A DNA stretch of 23,522 bases. Source: Chara braunii (Eukaryota; Streptophyta; Charophyceae; Charales; Characeae). The DNA is taken from positions 1,847,307 to 1,870,828 of the forward strand of contig BFEA01000212.1 of assembly GCA_003427395.1 (NCBI GenBank). Direction: 5' to 3'. Of this stretch, positions 1-8,782 are shown in pieces. The position numbers and the translations under genes were made by a program. Under the pieces are notes generated by a model. The model saw only the letters and a list, made by a program, of their open reading frames with translations, did not search any database and had not been told where the DNA came from. Numbering within the stretch: position 1 is the first letter of the stretch; every line of letters begins with the position of its first letter.

Positions 1-789
1 GCATGACTGCTGTTGGTTCGAGGTCAAGACTATCTGGACACATATGTATGATGCTGTTTGGTTGCTGGAGTTCGCTAATGCTCATCTTCCTTGCACTTTC
101 AACCCACATTCATATGCCGCGATTCAATCTGGTGCAGTTCGTAAGAGTTCTGGAGTGAACCTCTCAATTCACCACCAATGAGTGCACACAATCACACCAT
201 GCACGAAGGAGTTCACACGAAGTTCACACTGGAGGCCAGAGAAACGAACCCACGTAAGCGCAGCTTTAGAGTCCCAACAAATGATTATACAAGCAATTAA
301 GAGTTTCAGTCACAGGCGCGCAACAGCGCAAACCCAGGTATCCAGTATCTCCACTCAGGCAAGTATCTCTCCCGAAGCTCTTCTCTCTCCTCTCTCGGTC
401 TTCTCTCTGTCTACTACCTCCTTGTGTCTTCTCTCCCTACTTGCATGCACTCACACTCAAGGACCAACTCTGAATACACCCACTGTTGACTCTACTAACC
501 CCTCTGAGGTCTACTACTGACTACTAGCACTGGCGCAGCTATGGCTGCCTTCCCTCTGCCAGCGCTGGGCAGCTTTGGCTGCTCCCTCTCTCTCTCTCTA
601 GCAGCGTGGCTCCCTGGCTTAGCGCTCCGCCTCGCACAATAGTGCACAAGTGCACCAGCACTTCCACACTTCATGCGAAGGAGCAACCTGCCGAATGAGG
701 AGTCTGGCCAGTCCTTATATTGTCTTGGACCGAGCTTCAACTCGTGCCAGCCTCTGCTTCTTGGGGCTTGACTTGGTTCTGGTACCACA
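1..789 (-). other. Unassigned sequence, possibly a diverged LTR of the left-hand element
   Basis: No convincing gene is visible. Read on the minus strand, the segment begins with TGTGGTACC after a purine-rich GTGGGGA (a possible polypurine tract and LTR start). It has a TATA-like ATATAAGG near 713-720, a GA-rich stretch near 583-600 and one GCCATAGC motif at 538-545, as in the plus-strand LTR at 7060-8039. It lies just beyond the 3' end of the minus-strand pol relic, where a 3' LTR would be expected. No second copy is visible to prove it. Positions 2-178 on the + strand are open (59 codons) but resemble nothing I recognise. Confidence 0.22.
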
Positions 790-1022
790 TCCCCACGGCC
801 TGTTTGCTATCGAATGTCTGGTCCTGGTACCTTTCCCGAATTTTCATTGGTGTGCTGCTGCTTGGGCCTTTGAGTCACGACTTTTTGATTGTGGCACATG
901 GCTTTTGACTGTGGTTTGTGACTCGTGCCTATGGGACATGACTCCTGCCTGTGAAGTGTCCTTTGCCTGTGGGATGTGACTTTCCAATATAACTTTTCAT
1001 TATGAGACGTGATTTTACCCCT
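790..1022. other. Non-coding stretch with degenerate short repeats
   Basis: No gene is seen. Integrase homology on the minus strand stops at about 1023. Between roughly 895 and 985 the + strand repeats variants of 'tgtgactcgtgcctatggga' with an irregular spacing of about 25-30 bases. This looks like a decayed minisatellite or the unrelated 3' end of the element. Confidence 0.35.
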
Positions 1023-1119
1023 GAAATGTTCATCCCAGTCAATCTGATCTGGCCAAATGTACATGCGCAGCACTTGCCGTGGCAGCTTGTTCATCTGCTC
1101 GGTCTGTCTATTTGTCTCA

Positions 1120-2521
1120 GGGTGTCTACCTGAAGACATGGTCAATTTGGAACCATATACCTTCATCAGTTGCTTCCATTGTTCACCTGTGAACCGTGAA
1201 TCCCTGTCACTTACAATAGTCAAGGGATGCCCAAAATCCTTCACCCAGTGATTAAAGAATTCCCTAATCACTAAATCAGTTCTTGCTTCTGCAGAGCGAA
1301 CACAACAAAGTTGCTAAACCGATCTACCACCACCATAACTTGACTCTTGCCATTTCTTCTTTTTTTCATAGTGTCCATAAAGTCTAGAGACACGGAGTCC
1401 CCGGGTCCCGACAGAATAGGCAGCGGTCTGAGCAATCCAAGGGGAGGCTGTGTGGAACCCTTGTTCCTCTGACATCCCTGACAGCCTTGCACGTAGGAAA
1501 TGCAGTCATGCTTCATTCCCGGCNCAATCCAAGGGGAGGCTGTGTGGAACCCTTGTTCCTCTGACATCCCTGACAGCCTTGCACGTAGGAAATGCAGTCA
1601 TGCTTCATTCCCGGCCACGTGTAGGAGTGTAGGAGGTTAGCATAAGTCTTCCTCCATCCGAAGTGCACCTCAGTAATCCGAAGTGCACCTCAGTATTGTG
1701 ATTTTCCCCAAGTATCATGCTACGAATTTCCTCGCTGTTCGGGACGCATAGTCGATCATGGACGTTTGTCTTCTCAAACAACGGTCCCTGCGTCAACCTG
1801 TAGTCCGGGACTTCGTGCGGTGTTGTCTGCACCTTGCCAATTAGTTGGCTACAGACTGGATCACTTACATAGGCAGACTTAATTTTCTCCTGCAGTTCGT
1901 CGCTTTCATCTAGATATGTGACAATAGCACCGAAAAAGCTAGCTCTTCTACTCAGCTCATCGGCGATGACATTGTATTTCCCCTTTACTAGCTTCAATTC
2001 GAAGTCCAACTTATCAATTTCCCCGGCCCACATAGTCAGTTCAGGTGTCATCCGAGCCTGGGTTCTTAACCAGCGAAGTGTTTCATGACCAGAATAGACC
2101 TTGGAGTGGCGTCCTAGCAGATAGTGTCGCCAGCGATTCAATGCTTCCCGCAGAGCAAACAACTCTCTCTCATAAGTGGAAGCGGCGATCTTTTCTCTAG
2201 GCAGTCTACATAACATCAATTCCACAGCTTTGTACCCATTCCCTTCGTCTTCCACATGCTCGTACCCATTCCCATCGTCTTGCTAGAGTACAACACCAAT
2301 CCCGTATTGACTGGCGTAAGTGGTTACGATAAAGGCCAGAGATGGGTCTACGACTTTCAACACCGGATAATTAATCACATGTTTTTTTAGATGCTTAAAG
2401 GACGCAGTACAATTCTAATCCCATTCTAGATAGTTTCTTTCTTCAACATTCTGCGCAATGAGGCAACAATTACCGTAAAGTTCCGAACGAACTTGCGGTA
2501 ATAGTTCGTCAGACCAAGGAA
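1120..2521 (-). repeat. Tandem pol unit C (1402 bp, about 1290 after removing later duplications)
   Basis: In the third unit the RNase H part is the 216-codon open stretch 1605-2255. Its length is inflated by a 91-bp exact duplication around the N at 1524 and a 20-bp tandem duplication at 1656-1695. Without these it equals unit B in length. Unlike A and B, its integrase reading continues past GRHP into NRQTEQMNK at 1119 and below, so it carries the natural continuation of the parent element. Confidence 0.85.
1433..1615. repeat. 91-bp exact duplication flanking a single N (likely assembly artefact)
   Basis: Positions 1433-1523 and 1525-1615 are identical and are separated only by the N at 1524. 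This is what results when two contig ends that overlap are joined by a gap instead of being merged. Confidence 0.85.
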
Positions 2522-3812
2522 GGGTGTCTACCTGAAGACATGGTCAATTTGGAACCATATACCTTCATCAGTTGCTTCCATTGTTCACCTGTCAACCGTG
2601 AATCCCTATCACTTACAATAGTCAAGGGATGCCCAAAATCCTTCACCCAGTGATTAAAGAATTCCCTAATCACTAAATCAGTTCTTGCTTCCGCAGAACG
2701 AACACTACAAAGTTGCGAAACCGATCTACCACCACCATAACTTGACTCTTGCCATTGTTGCTTTTTATCATAGTGTCCATAAAGTCTATACAGACACGGA
2801 GTCCCCGGGTCCCGACAGAATAGGCAGCGGTTTGAGCAATCCAAGGGGAGGCTGTGTGGAACCCTTGTTCCTCTGACATCCCTGACAGCCTTGCACGTAG
2901 GAAATGCAGTCATGCTTCATTCCCGGCCACGCGTAGGAGCGTAGGAGGTTAGCATAAGTCTTCCTCCATCCAAAGTGCACCTCAGTATCGTGATTTTCCC
3001 CAAGTATCATGTTACGAATTTCCTCGCTGTTCGGGACGCATTGTTGATCATGGACGTTTGTCTTCTCAAACAATGGTCCCTGCGTCAACCTATAGTCCGG
3101 GACTTCGTGCGGTGTTGTCTGCACCTTGCCAATTAGTTGGCTACAGACTGGATCACTCACATAGGCAGACTCAATTTTCTCCTCAGTTCGGCGCTTGCAT
3201 CTAGATATGTGACAATAGCACCGAAAAAGTCAGCTATTCTACTCAACTCATCGGCGACGACATTGTATTTCCCCTTTACTAGCTTCAATTCGAAGTTCAA
3301 CTTATCAATTTCCCCGGCCCACATAGTCATTTTAGGTGTCATCCGAGCCTTGGTTTTTCACCAGCGAAGTGTTTCATGACCATGATAGACCTTGAAGTGT
3401 CGTCCTAGCAGATAGTGTCGCCAGTGATTCAATGCTTCCCGCAGAGCAAACAACTCTCTCTCATAAGTCGAAGCGGCGATCTTTTCGCTAGGCAGTCTAC
3501 ATGACATAAATTCCACAGGTTTGTACCCATTCCCATCGTCTTCCACAGGTTTGTACCCATTCCCATCATCTTGCTGGAGTACAGCACCTATCCCGCATTG
3601 ATTGGCGTCAGTGGTTACGATAAAGGGCAGAGATGGGTCTACGACTTTCAACACCGTATAATTAATCAGTCGTTTTTTTAGACGCTTAAAGGACACAGTG
3701 CAATTCTGATCCAATTCCAGATAGTTTTTTTCTTCAACAATTTGCGCAATGAGGCAACAATTACCGTAAAGTTCCGAACGAACTTGCGGTAATAGTTGGC
3801 GAGACCAAGGAA
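2522..3812 (-). repeat. Tandem pol unit B (1291 bp)
   Basis: The second unit has the same start (LGLANYYRKF, near 3812) and the same end (SSGRHP, near 2522) as unit A. The open reading is broken into pieces at 3678-3872, 3358-3714, 3157-3342, 2786-3160 and 2509-2913, so several frameshifts and stops have accumulated. It differs from units A and C by scattered substitutions, so it is not an exact assembly copy. The 30-bp RNase H duplication is present at 3511-3570. Confidence 0.85.
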
Positions 3813-4016
3813 GGGTGTCGACCTGAAGTCATGGTCAATTTGGAACCATATACCTTCATCAGTTGCTTCCATTGTTCACCTGTGAACCGCAAATCCCTAT
3901 CACTTACAATAGTAAAAGGATGTCCAAAATCCTTCACCCAGTGATTAAAGAATTCCCTAATCACTAAATCAGCTCTTGCTTCCGCAGAACGAACACAACA
4001 AAGTTCCTAAACCGAT

Positions 4017-4958
4017 CTACCACCACCATAACTTGACTCTTGCCATTTCTTTTATTATAGTGTCCATAAAGTCTATAGACACGGGGTCCCCGGGTCCCGA
4101 CAGAATAGGCAGCGGTCTGAGCAATCCAAGGGGAGGCTGTGTGGAACCCTTGTTCCTCTGACATTCCTGATAGCCTTTTACGTAGGAAATGTAGTCATGC
4201 TTCATTCCCGGCCACGTGTAGGAGCGTAGGAGGTTAGCATAAGTCTTCCTCCATCCAAAGTGCACCTCACTATCGTGATTTTCCCCAAGTATCATGCTAC
4301 GAATTTCCTCGTTGTTCGGGACGCATAGTCGATCATGGACGTTTGTCTTCTCAAACAACGGTCCCTGCTTTACCCTATAGCCCAGGACTTCGTGCGGTGT
4401 TGTCTGCACCTCCCCAATTAGTTGGCTAAAGACTGGCTCACTCACATCGGCAGACTTAATTTTCTCCTGCAGTTCGGCGCTTACATCTAGATATGTGATA
4501 ATAACACCGAAAAAGTCAGCTCTTCTACTCAACTTATCGGCGATGATATTGTATTTCCCTTTTACTAGCTTCAATTCGAAGTCCAACTTATCAATTTCCC
4601 CGGCCCACATAGTCAGTTTAGGTGTCATCCGCCCCCGGGTTCTTAACCAGCGAAGTGTTTCATGATCAGAATATACCTTGAAGTGGCGTCCTAGCAGATA
4701 GTGTCGCCAGTGATTCAATGCTTCCCGCAGAGTAAACAACTTTCTCTCATAAGTGGAAGCGACGATCTTTTCGTTAGGCATTCTACATGATATAAATTCC
4801 ACAGGTTTGTACCAATTCCCATCGTCTTCCACAGGTTTGTACCCATTCCCATCGTCTTGCTGGAGTACAACACCAATCCCGTATTGACCAGCGTCAGTGG
4901 TTACGATAAAGGGCAGAGATGGGTTTGCGACTTTCAACACCGGAAATTCATCAGACAT
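4017..4958 (-). pseudogene. RNase H - integrase N-terminal fragment (unit A)
   Basis: This 313-codon open stretch is the longest in the left relic. RNase H signatures are TTDAGQYGIG (first Asp), YERKLFTLREAL (Glu) and YSDHETLRWL (Asp), then KGKYNIIADKLSRRAD. The integrase zinc region follows: NHDSEVHFGW for the His pair and KGYQECQRNKG for the Cys pair, in which the first Cys is replaced. The reading ends just after DFMD, the first catalytic Asp of the DDE core. The rest of the core continues in other frames at 3964-4164 and 3761-3964. Confidence 0.85.
4798..4857 (-). repeat. 30-bp in-frame tandem duplication in RNase H, shared by all three pol units
   Basis: The codons for DDGNGYKPVE occur twice in succession. 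The same duplication is seen at 3511-3570 (unit B) and, more diverged, at 2220-2279 (unit C). The related plus-strand element has only one copy (DDGYGYRPVE near 10876-10905). The duplication therefore most simply predates the triplication of the unit. Confidence 0.8.
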
Positions 4959-5209
4959 TTTTTAAGATGCTTAAAGGACACAGTACAATTCTGATCCCAT
5001 TCCAAATAGTTTCTTTCTTCAACAATGTGCGCAATGAGGCAACAATTACCGTAAAGTTCCGAACGAACCTGCGGTAATAGTTGGCCAGACCAAGGAACAA
5101 ACACAGTTCCGTCAGCGTGGGCGGGTTAGGCCAATATGTAATGGTTGCAATCTTAGCGTCTTCTGGCTTGATTCCATCACCATCTACCATATGCCCCAAG
5201 TACAGAACC
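4951..5209 (-). pseudogene. Reverse transcriptase C-terminal fragment
   Basis: The open stretch reads GHMVDGDGIKPEDAKIA, a short linker, then FLGLANYYRRFVRNFTVIV and LLKKETIW. This is the end of the RT palm and thumb and the connection to RNase H in Ty3/gypsy pol. The polymerase active site (YxDD) would lie upstream and is missing, because the sequence is cut at 5209/5210 by a 22-base poly-T tract. The reading changes frame before RNase H near 4955. Confidence 0.85.
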
Positions 5210-5895
5210 TTTTTTTTTTTTTTTTTTTTTTCAAAAGGGCCCTATGCCCAAGGCTGATATTACCAATAAGAAGATTGAGGCCGGGGTCCTTACAGTCTAC
5301 CTGGAGTGACCGAACCGAAATTGCTGAGAACCGGACTCAGTGTCCCCAAGATGATGATGATGATGATGATGATGAGCTTCTACTGATTCTATGTAAACTA
5401 TTAGATAATTATACTAATGATGATGATGCTAATGACGATGATGATTAGTATATAAAAAATATACAAGACTATACTATATCAGCAAATTATGGCCTCCTAA
5501 TCCTAGAACAACTCCTAGCACTCCCTATACCCGGACATAACATCTCACAGACAATGCCATCCTAACCAATGTCAACCAAAGTTGACCTATTCTCGCACCT
5601 GGACTATCCCCGGACCCATAGGTTGTCAAGGCAGCCCCCCCCGGTTCGCCATTGGATTGCCTTCCTCCCTCAGCAAAACCCTAGATCTCTCTACAAGGCC
5701 TCAGACTCTTGCCATTTGCAGGTTACAGGGCATTGCCCCAGCTCCGGCCAGCGCCGTTTTGGCATCGGCAAACCAGGGGCACAAAACAAAGCAACTCTGC
5801 CAATATCAGTCCAGATTCGACCATCTCTGAAATCCTATATCCCAAATGAGGAAGAAGGCCAAATGCTACCAAAAATTACAGAACACCAGACAAGG
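5210..5895 (-). mobile_element. A-tailed retroelement-like sequence, copy 1
   Basis: The + strand starts with T22 (5210-5231), which cuts the pol relic. About 118 bases of unique sequence follow, then a (GAT)n run (5350-5375), a second GAT-rich stretch (5418-5446) and about 440 bases that are repeated at 5940-6381. Read on the minus strand this is a body followed by ATC repeats and a poly-A tail, as at the 3' ends of non-LTR retrotransposons or SINEs. No RT or endonuclease ORF is visible, and no clear pol III A/B boxes. The family is not identified. Confidence 0.5.
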
Positions 5896-6400
5896 TTTTT
5901 TTTTTTTTTTTTGATGATGATGATGATGATGATGACGAGTGTGTAAAAATATAGAAGACTATGCTATATCAGCAATTCTGGCCTCCTAATCCTAGAACAA
6001 CTCCTAGCCCTCCCTGCACCAGGACATTACATCTTAGAGACAATGCCATCCTAACCAATGTCAACCGTAGCTGACTTGTTCTCGCCACCTAGACTATCCC
6101 TGGACCCATAGGTTGTCAAGGTAGCCCCCCCCCGGTTCGCCATTGGATTGCCTTCCTCCCTCAACAAATTCCCAGATCTCTACAAGACCTCACACTCCTG
6201 CCATTTGCAGGTTACAGGGCAACACCCCAGCTCCAGCCAGCGTCGTTCTGGCATCAACAAAGCAGGGACATCAAAGAAAGCAACTTTGCAGATATCAGTC
6301 CAGATTCGACCATCTCTGAATCCTATATCCCAAACGAGGAAGAAGACCAGATGCTGTCCAAAATTACAAAACACCAAAACGTTTAATATAACATGATTGA
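5896..6400 (-). mobile_element. A-tailed retroelement-like sequence, copy 2
   Basis: T17 (5896-5912) and (GAT)n (5913-5936) precede a body matching copy 1 at an offset of 489 bases, for example 'ctatatcagcaa', 'ggcctcctaatcctagaaca', 'cccataggttgtcaagg' and 'cagattcgaccatctctga'. The match ends at 'acaaaacacca' near 6376. Copy 1 ends exactly where the T17 of copy 2 begins, so copy 2 either inserted at the edge of copy 1 or the two arose as a tandem duplication. No coding capacity is seen. Confidence 0.55.
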
Positions 6401-6825
6401 AAACTATGAAATTTTGAATCACTTGTTCTGTGAAAGTTAATCTCCCCCCTCCCCTCATTCCCACCCTATCTCAACGCTGCCTCCACCGAAACGGATTACC
6501 CAGATCATAGGCATCCCATCTCAGCCCCAACTTGGGACAGTCCCACATTCCCCCCCATTATCCCTCAAAGGCATGCAGTTCCCATGCCTCCCAAAGTATG
6601 CCTCTGCTCACCTTTTACCCTAGTCCGCCGCCGCTGGGATGTGTATTCCCACCCCAACCCCAGAATAGAGCAACCCACTAAATCTGCTCACACCCCCTCC
6701 AGGGCTTCACCTCCCACCTGGCGTCACCCCTGCAGAGTGGAGCTCTCCCCTGTTCACTCCACCTTCCATCCATCAAGAAAAAAACGTTGATGCACAGAGA
6801 GGAGAATATAGATACCAGGAACAGG
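6401..6825. other. Non-coding stretch, no recognised feature
   Basis: The sequence is C-rich on the + strand with short open stretches that resemble no family. It may be the 5' part of A-tailed copy 2, or a decayed part of the element whose pol tail begins at about 6826. I see nothing that decides between these. Confidence 0.4.
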
Positions 6826-7021
6826 CATTCGAACCGTAGGTGAAGATGTGTTCAGAACAGGAGGTAGAGGTCGTCCACAGAAACAATATAAGGTCCGATT
6901 TGCTTATCAGGAGCCAGAGGAGGACCGCTGGTTTACGAGAACCGAGCTTCTAGAAACAGCTCCAAACATAGTTAGAGCCTATGAGAGAGATAAGAAAGGA
7001 AAAGGTCCTGCCTTGGACTGA
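6826..7021 (+). pseudogene. Pol C-terminal tail (chromodomain-like) of an upstream Ty3/gypsy copy
   Basis: This segment closely matches 12525-12708, the end of the pol at 9063-12708. Readable words are GEDVFRTGGRGRPQKQYKV, FAYQEPE, RTELLETAP, RAYERDKKG and the final GPALD followed by TGA at 7019-7021. Everything upstream of it is gone. Downstream comes the same 3' non-coding sequence as at 12709-12803, and then a full LTR. It is therefore the last remnant of a second element that stood upstream of the plus-strand copy. Confidence 0.85.
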
Positions 7022-7292
7022 GTTATTCTCGGAGGACCTCGAATTTAGGCCGGCGGGAGTGAAACGGTTTTCACCTGTCAGCAGTAGTGAGTGCAGATCC
7101 CAGGGCTCGATCCCTAGTTCTCACCTTACCTGTGTACAGTATCTGTGTCGACCCCGAGTGTTTGAGCCCGTGACCTGTGTTTTGATAGTTGTTGTTGTCT
7201 GTCGTAGGTCGGTGTAGGGGTAGGGGTTCGATCTGTAGACCTGTCGGATAGGAGTCCTAGTGAGTTCTAGAAGTCGTAGTTGTAGCCTGTTT

Positions 7293-7363
7293 GAAGGGTC
7301 AAGGTCGTGGCTGCTACAGTCCTGAAAGGTCAAGGTTGTAGCTGCTACAGTGCCGAAAGGCCA
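7293..7363 (+). repeat. 31-bp tandem repeat in U3
   Basis: Two copies (7293-7323 and 7324-7354) of a unit beginning GAAGGGTCAAGGT or GAAAGGTCAAGGT and containing GCTGCTACAGT are followed by the start of a third (GAAAGGCCAAG). The position upstream of the TATA box is where repeated enhancer-like modules are common in LTRs. Confidence 0.7.
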
Positions 7364-7394
7364 AGTCTACAGACTTCCGGAAGTGGCCTTTCGG
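7353..7394. promoter_or_regulatory. Inverted repeat with 11-bp perfect arms in U3
   Basis: CCGAAAGGCCA at 7353-7363 is the reverse complement of TGGCCTTTCGG at 7384-7394. The 20-base spacer and right arm also contain the 12-bp palindrome ACTTCCGGAAGT. It could be a protein-binding site or an RNA hairpin. Its role is unknown. Confidence 0.6.
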
Positions 7395-7600
7395 AGTAGG
7401 CTCACGTTAGGCAGAGGCAAGTGGGCAAGTGGTGGAGCCAACCTCAGTGTGTTGGCAGTCCAATTGCAGTGAGGTTGCGGTCCAACCCCATGTAGTCAGC
7501 TGTACGGTCCAGTCAGTCCTAGTCCAGTCCAGCAAGTACCACACGGGACTGTGTGCACAATGGGCCGATGGAAAAGGGCCAGAGCAGCGAGCTACAAAAG

Positions 7601-7607
7601 TATAAAT
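7601..7607 (+). promoter_or_regulatory. TATA box of the LTR promoter
   Basis: TATAAAT lies in the LTR about 430 bases before its inferred end, preceded by GCTACAAAAG. Transcription would be expected to start roughly 25-35 bases downstream, near 7630, which would mark the start of R. The assignment rests on motif and position only. Confidence 0.55.
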
Positions 7608-8040
7608 CAAAGGGCAGCATCCAGCCATTCATTCATTCCTGCGTAAGCCATGCAGAAGCGCTGCCATAGCGACTTGTGCGAGGTGGTCTGCAGTGAGCCC
7701 GAGGACGAAGAGGGCGAGAAGGAGTTAGCCATAGCGATAGGGTAGAAGCGGCCATAGCTGCCATAGCTGTAGGTGTGTGTGAGTGTGTGCGCAAGTGTAC
7801 AGGGTGTTGCGTGTGGGGTATCCAGGGTGATTCTGTATGCGAACAGCAGGTCGAGGGAGTGACGAACAGAGAGTTGTTCAGGCGATGTGCCGCCATAGCC
7901 ATGTGACGTGAACTTGTATCTGAGTGACACTGTGTTCTTGGTACTATATCTCTGAGTTCTGAGTGGGCGCCTGACGCCAATTTGCTGCGCAACCTGTTTG
8001 CATACGTGTGAAGTGTGAATGAATGCGAGTCTGATTGCAC

Positions 8041-8052
8041 TGGTATCGGAGC
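8041..8052 (+). other. Primer binding site, initiator Met-tRNA type
   Basis: TGGTATCGGAGC matches the plant-type initiator-Met PBS TGGTATCAGAGC at 11 of 12 positions and stands one base after the inferred LTR end in CA. Minus-strand DNA synthesis would prime here. This fixes the direction of the element (plus strand) and the LTR/leader boundary. Confidence 0.75.
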
Positions 8053-8204
8053 TGGTACCCGCTACCTCACGCGCCATCGCCGTTGTAGCAAGAGGGAGAC
8101 GCATGCCATAGGGCGCCATAGCTGGAGAGCGCCACCTTGAAGAGGAAGTCCGCCATAGCTGCGCTGCGGAAGGAAGTGACGAGTACCTGCACAAAAGACA
8201 ACGC

Positions 8205-8207
<3 letters not shown>

Positions 8208-8278
<71 letters not shown>
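8208..8278 (+). repeat. (GA)n microsatellite
   Basis: About 35 uninterrupted AG dinucleotides in the leader. A shorter GA run follows at 8333-8343, and both are followed by related sequence (TGAGCGATAGAAGATTGGT and TGAGTGATCCAAGATTGGT), so the segment has also been locally duplicated. Confidence 0.95.
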
Positions 8279-8280
<2 letters not shown>

Positions 8281-8599
8281 TGAGCGATAGAAGATTGGTT
8301 TATCACGCACCTGCGCTGAAGCCATCATCTAGGAGAGAGAGAGTTGAGTGATCCAAGATTGGTTGTGCGGTCCAAGACAGAGTAGCGGCCATAGTCGCGG
8401 AGCTCGGGACACGGAGGAGAGAGGCAGGTGAAGCAGACAAGGGAGGAGAGATCGCAGAGGGAGGAGGAAGGAAGGATAACGAAGTTGAGACAAACATAGT
8501 CGAGGGTGAAAAAAAAAAGAAAAAAAAAAGGGAGGAAGAAGACAGGCAAAGTAGTGGGAAAGAGAGTGAAGGCTGGCGAGGAAGAAGGTGCCGACAGAG

Positions 8600-8782
8600 G
8601 GTTGACCAAGTGTTGACTAGAGGGTTGACCGGGCTTTGACCAGAGGGTTGACCGGGCGTTGACCAAAGGGTTGACCGGGCGTTGACCAGAGGGTTGACCG
8701 GGCATTGACCAAAGGATTGACCGGTCGTGACCAGAGCGTTGACGAAGGCGTTGACCAGAGCTGCTGACCACGACTTTGACCA
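8600..8782 (+). repeat. Minisatellite of TTGAC (W-box-like) motifs
   Basis: Fourteen TTGAC cores occur in about 180 bases, twelve of them TTGACC and one TTGACT, with two degenerate ones. The unit is roughly 16-17 bases (GGGTTGACCGGGCGTTGACCA is two half-units). TTGACC/T is the W-box bound by plant WRKY factors. Whether it acts as such in a transcribed leader is unknown; it may be a plain minisatellite. Confidence 0.8.

Larger units (their letters stand above)
3813..5097 (-). repeat. Tandem pol unit A (1285 bp)
   Basis: This is the first unit in minus-strand reading order. It begins in RT at LGLANYYRRF (near 5097) and ends in integrase at TSGRHP. At 3812/3813 the integrase sequence is fused directly to the RT motif of unit B. 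The longest open stretch is 4017-4958. The first cysteine of the integrase CxxC pair is Tyr here (GYQEC instead of GCQGC). A 30-bp in-frame duplication lies at 4798-4857 in RNase H. Confidence 0.85.
1023..5209 (-). mobile_element. Ty3/gypsy retrotransposon relic with internally triplicated pol
   Basis: Minus-strand translation gives, from 5209 downward, the RT end (YLGH-like, DGDGIKPEDAKIA, LGLANYY), RNase H (TTDA, YERELF, HETLRW), the integrase zinc region (HFGWRKTY...CQGCQRNKG) and the integrase core (DFMD, IVSDRD). The series RT end to integrase GRHP is then repeated twice more. Only the last unit runs on into the rest of the core (NRQTEQMNK, WPDQIDWDE, to about 1023). Gag, protease, catalytic RT, an integrase C-terminus and proven LTRs are absent. 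It is related to the plus-strand element at 9063-12708 but clearly diverged from it, so it is another family or subfamily. It is dead as an element. Confidence 0.9.
7060..8039 (+). mobile_element. Probable long terminal repeat (about 980 bp)
   Basis: The start is placed at TG (7060-7061) after a purine stretch GGCGGGAG that could be the polypurine tract. The end is placed at CA (8038-8039), one base before a primer binding site. The first 50 bases recur at 12747-12803 downstream of the second pol copy, as an LTR should. Inside are a 31-bp tandem repeat (7293-7354), an 11-bp-stem hairpin (7353-7394), a TATA box (7601-7607) and several GCCATAGC motifs downstream of it. Exact ends are inferred, because the other LTR is cut after 57 bases. 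Confidence 0.65.

Noticed and set aside
182-520. A 112-codon plus-strand frame near the left edge
   Set aside because: It is Ser/Thr/Leu-rich in a CT-rich stretch and shows no domain; it may overlie a diverged LTR of the minus-strand element.
5191-5448. An 85-codon plus-strand frame starting MPQVQN with Phe and Asp runs
   Set aside because: It is a translation of the T22 tract and GAT repeats that crosses the junction between pol and the A-tailed element.
7607-8194. A 195-codon open frame on the minus strand across the LTR
   Set aside because: It runs antisense through the TATA box region, the LTR end and the PBS, has no recognisable domain, and its repeated Met-Ala words are the complement of the GCCATAG motifs.
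8600-8782. A CRISPR-like array
   Set aside because: Units are only 16-17 bases, with no constant repeat and unique spacer pattern, and the context is a eukaryotic retrotransposon.
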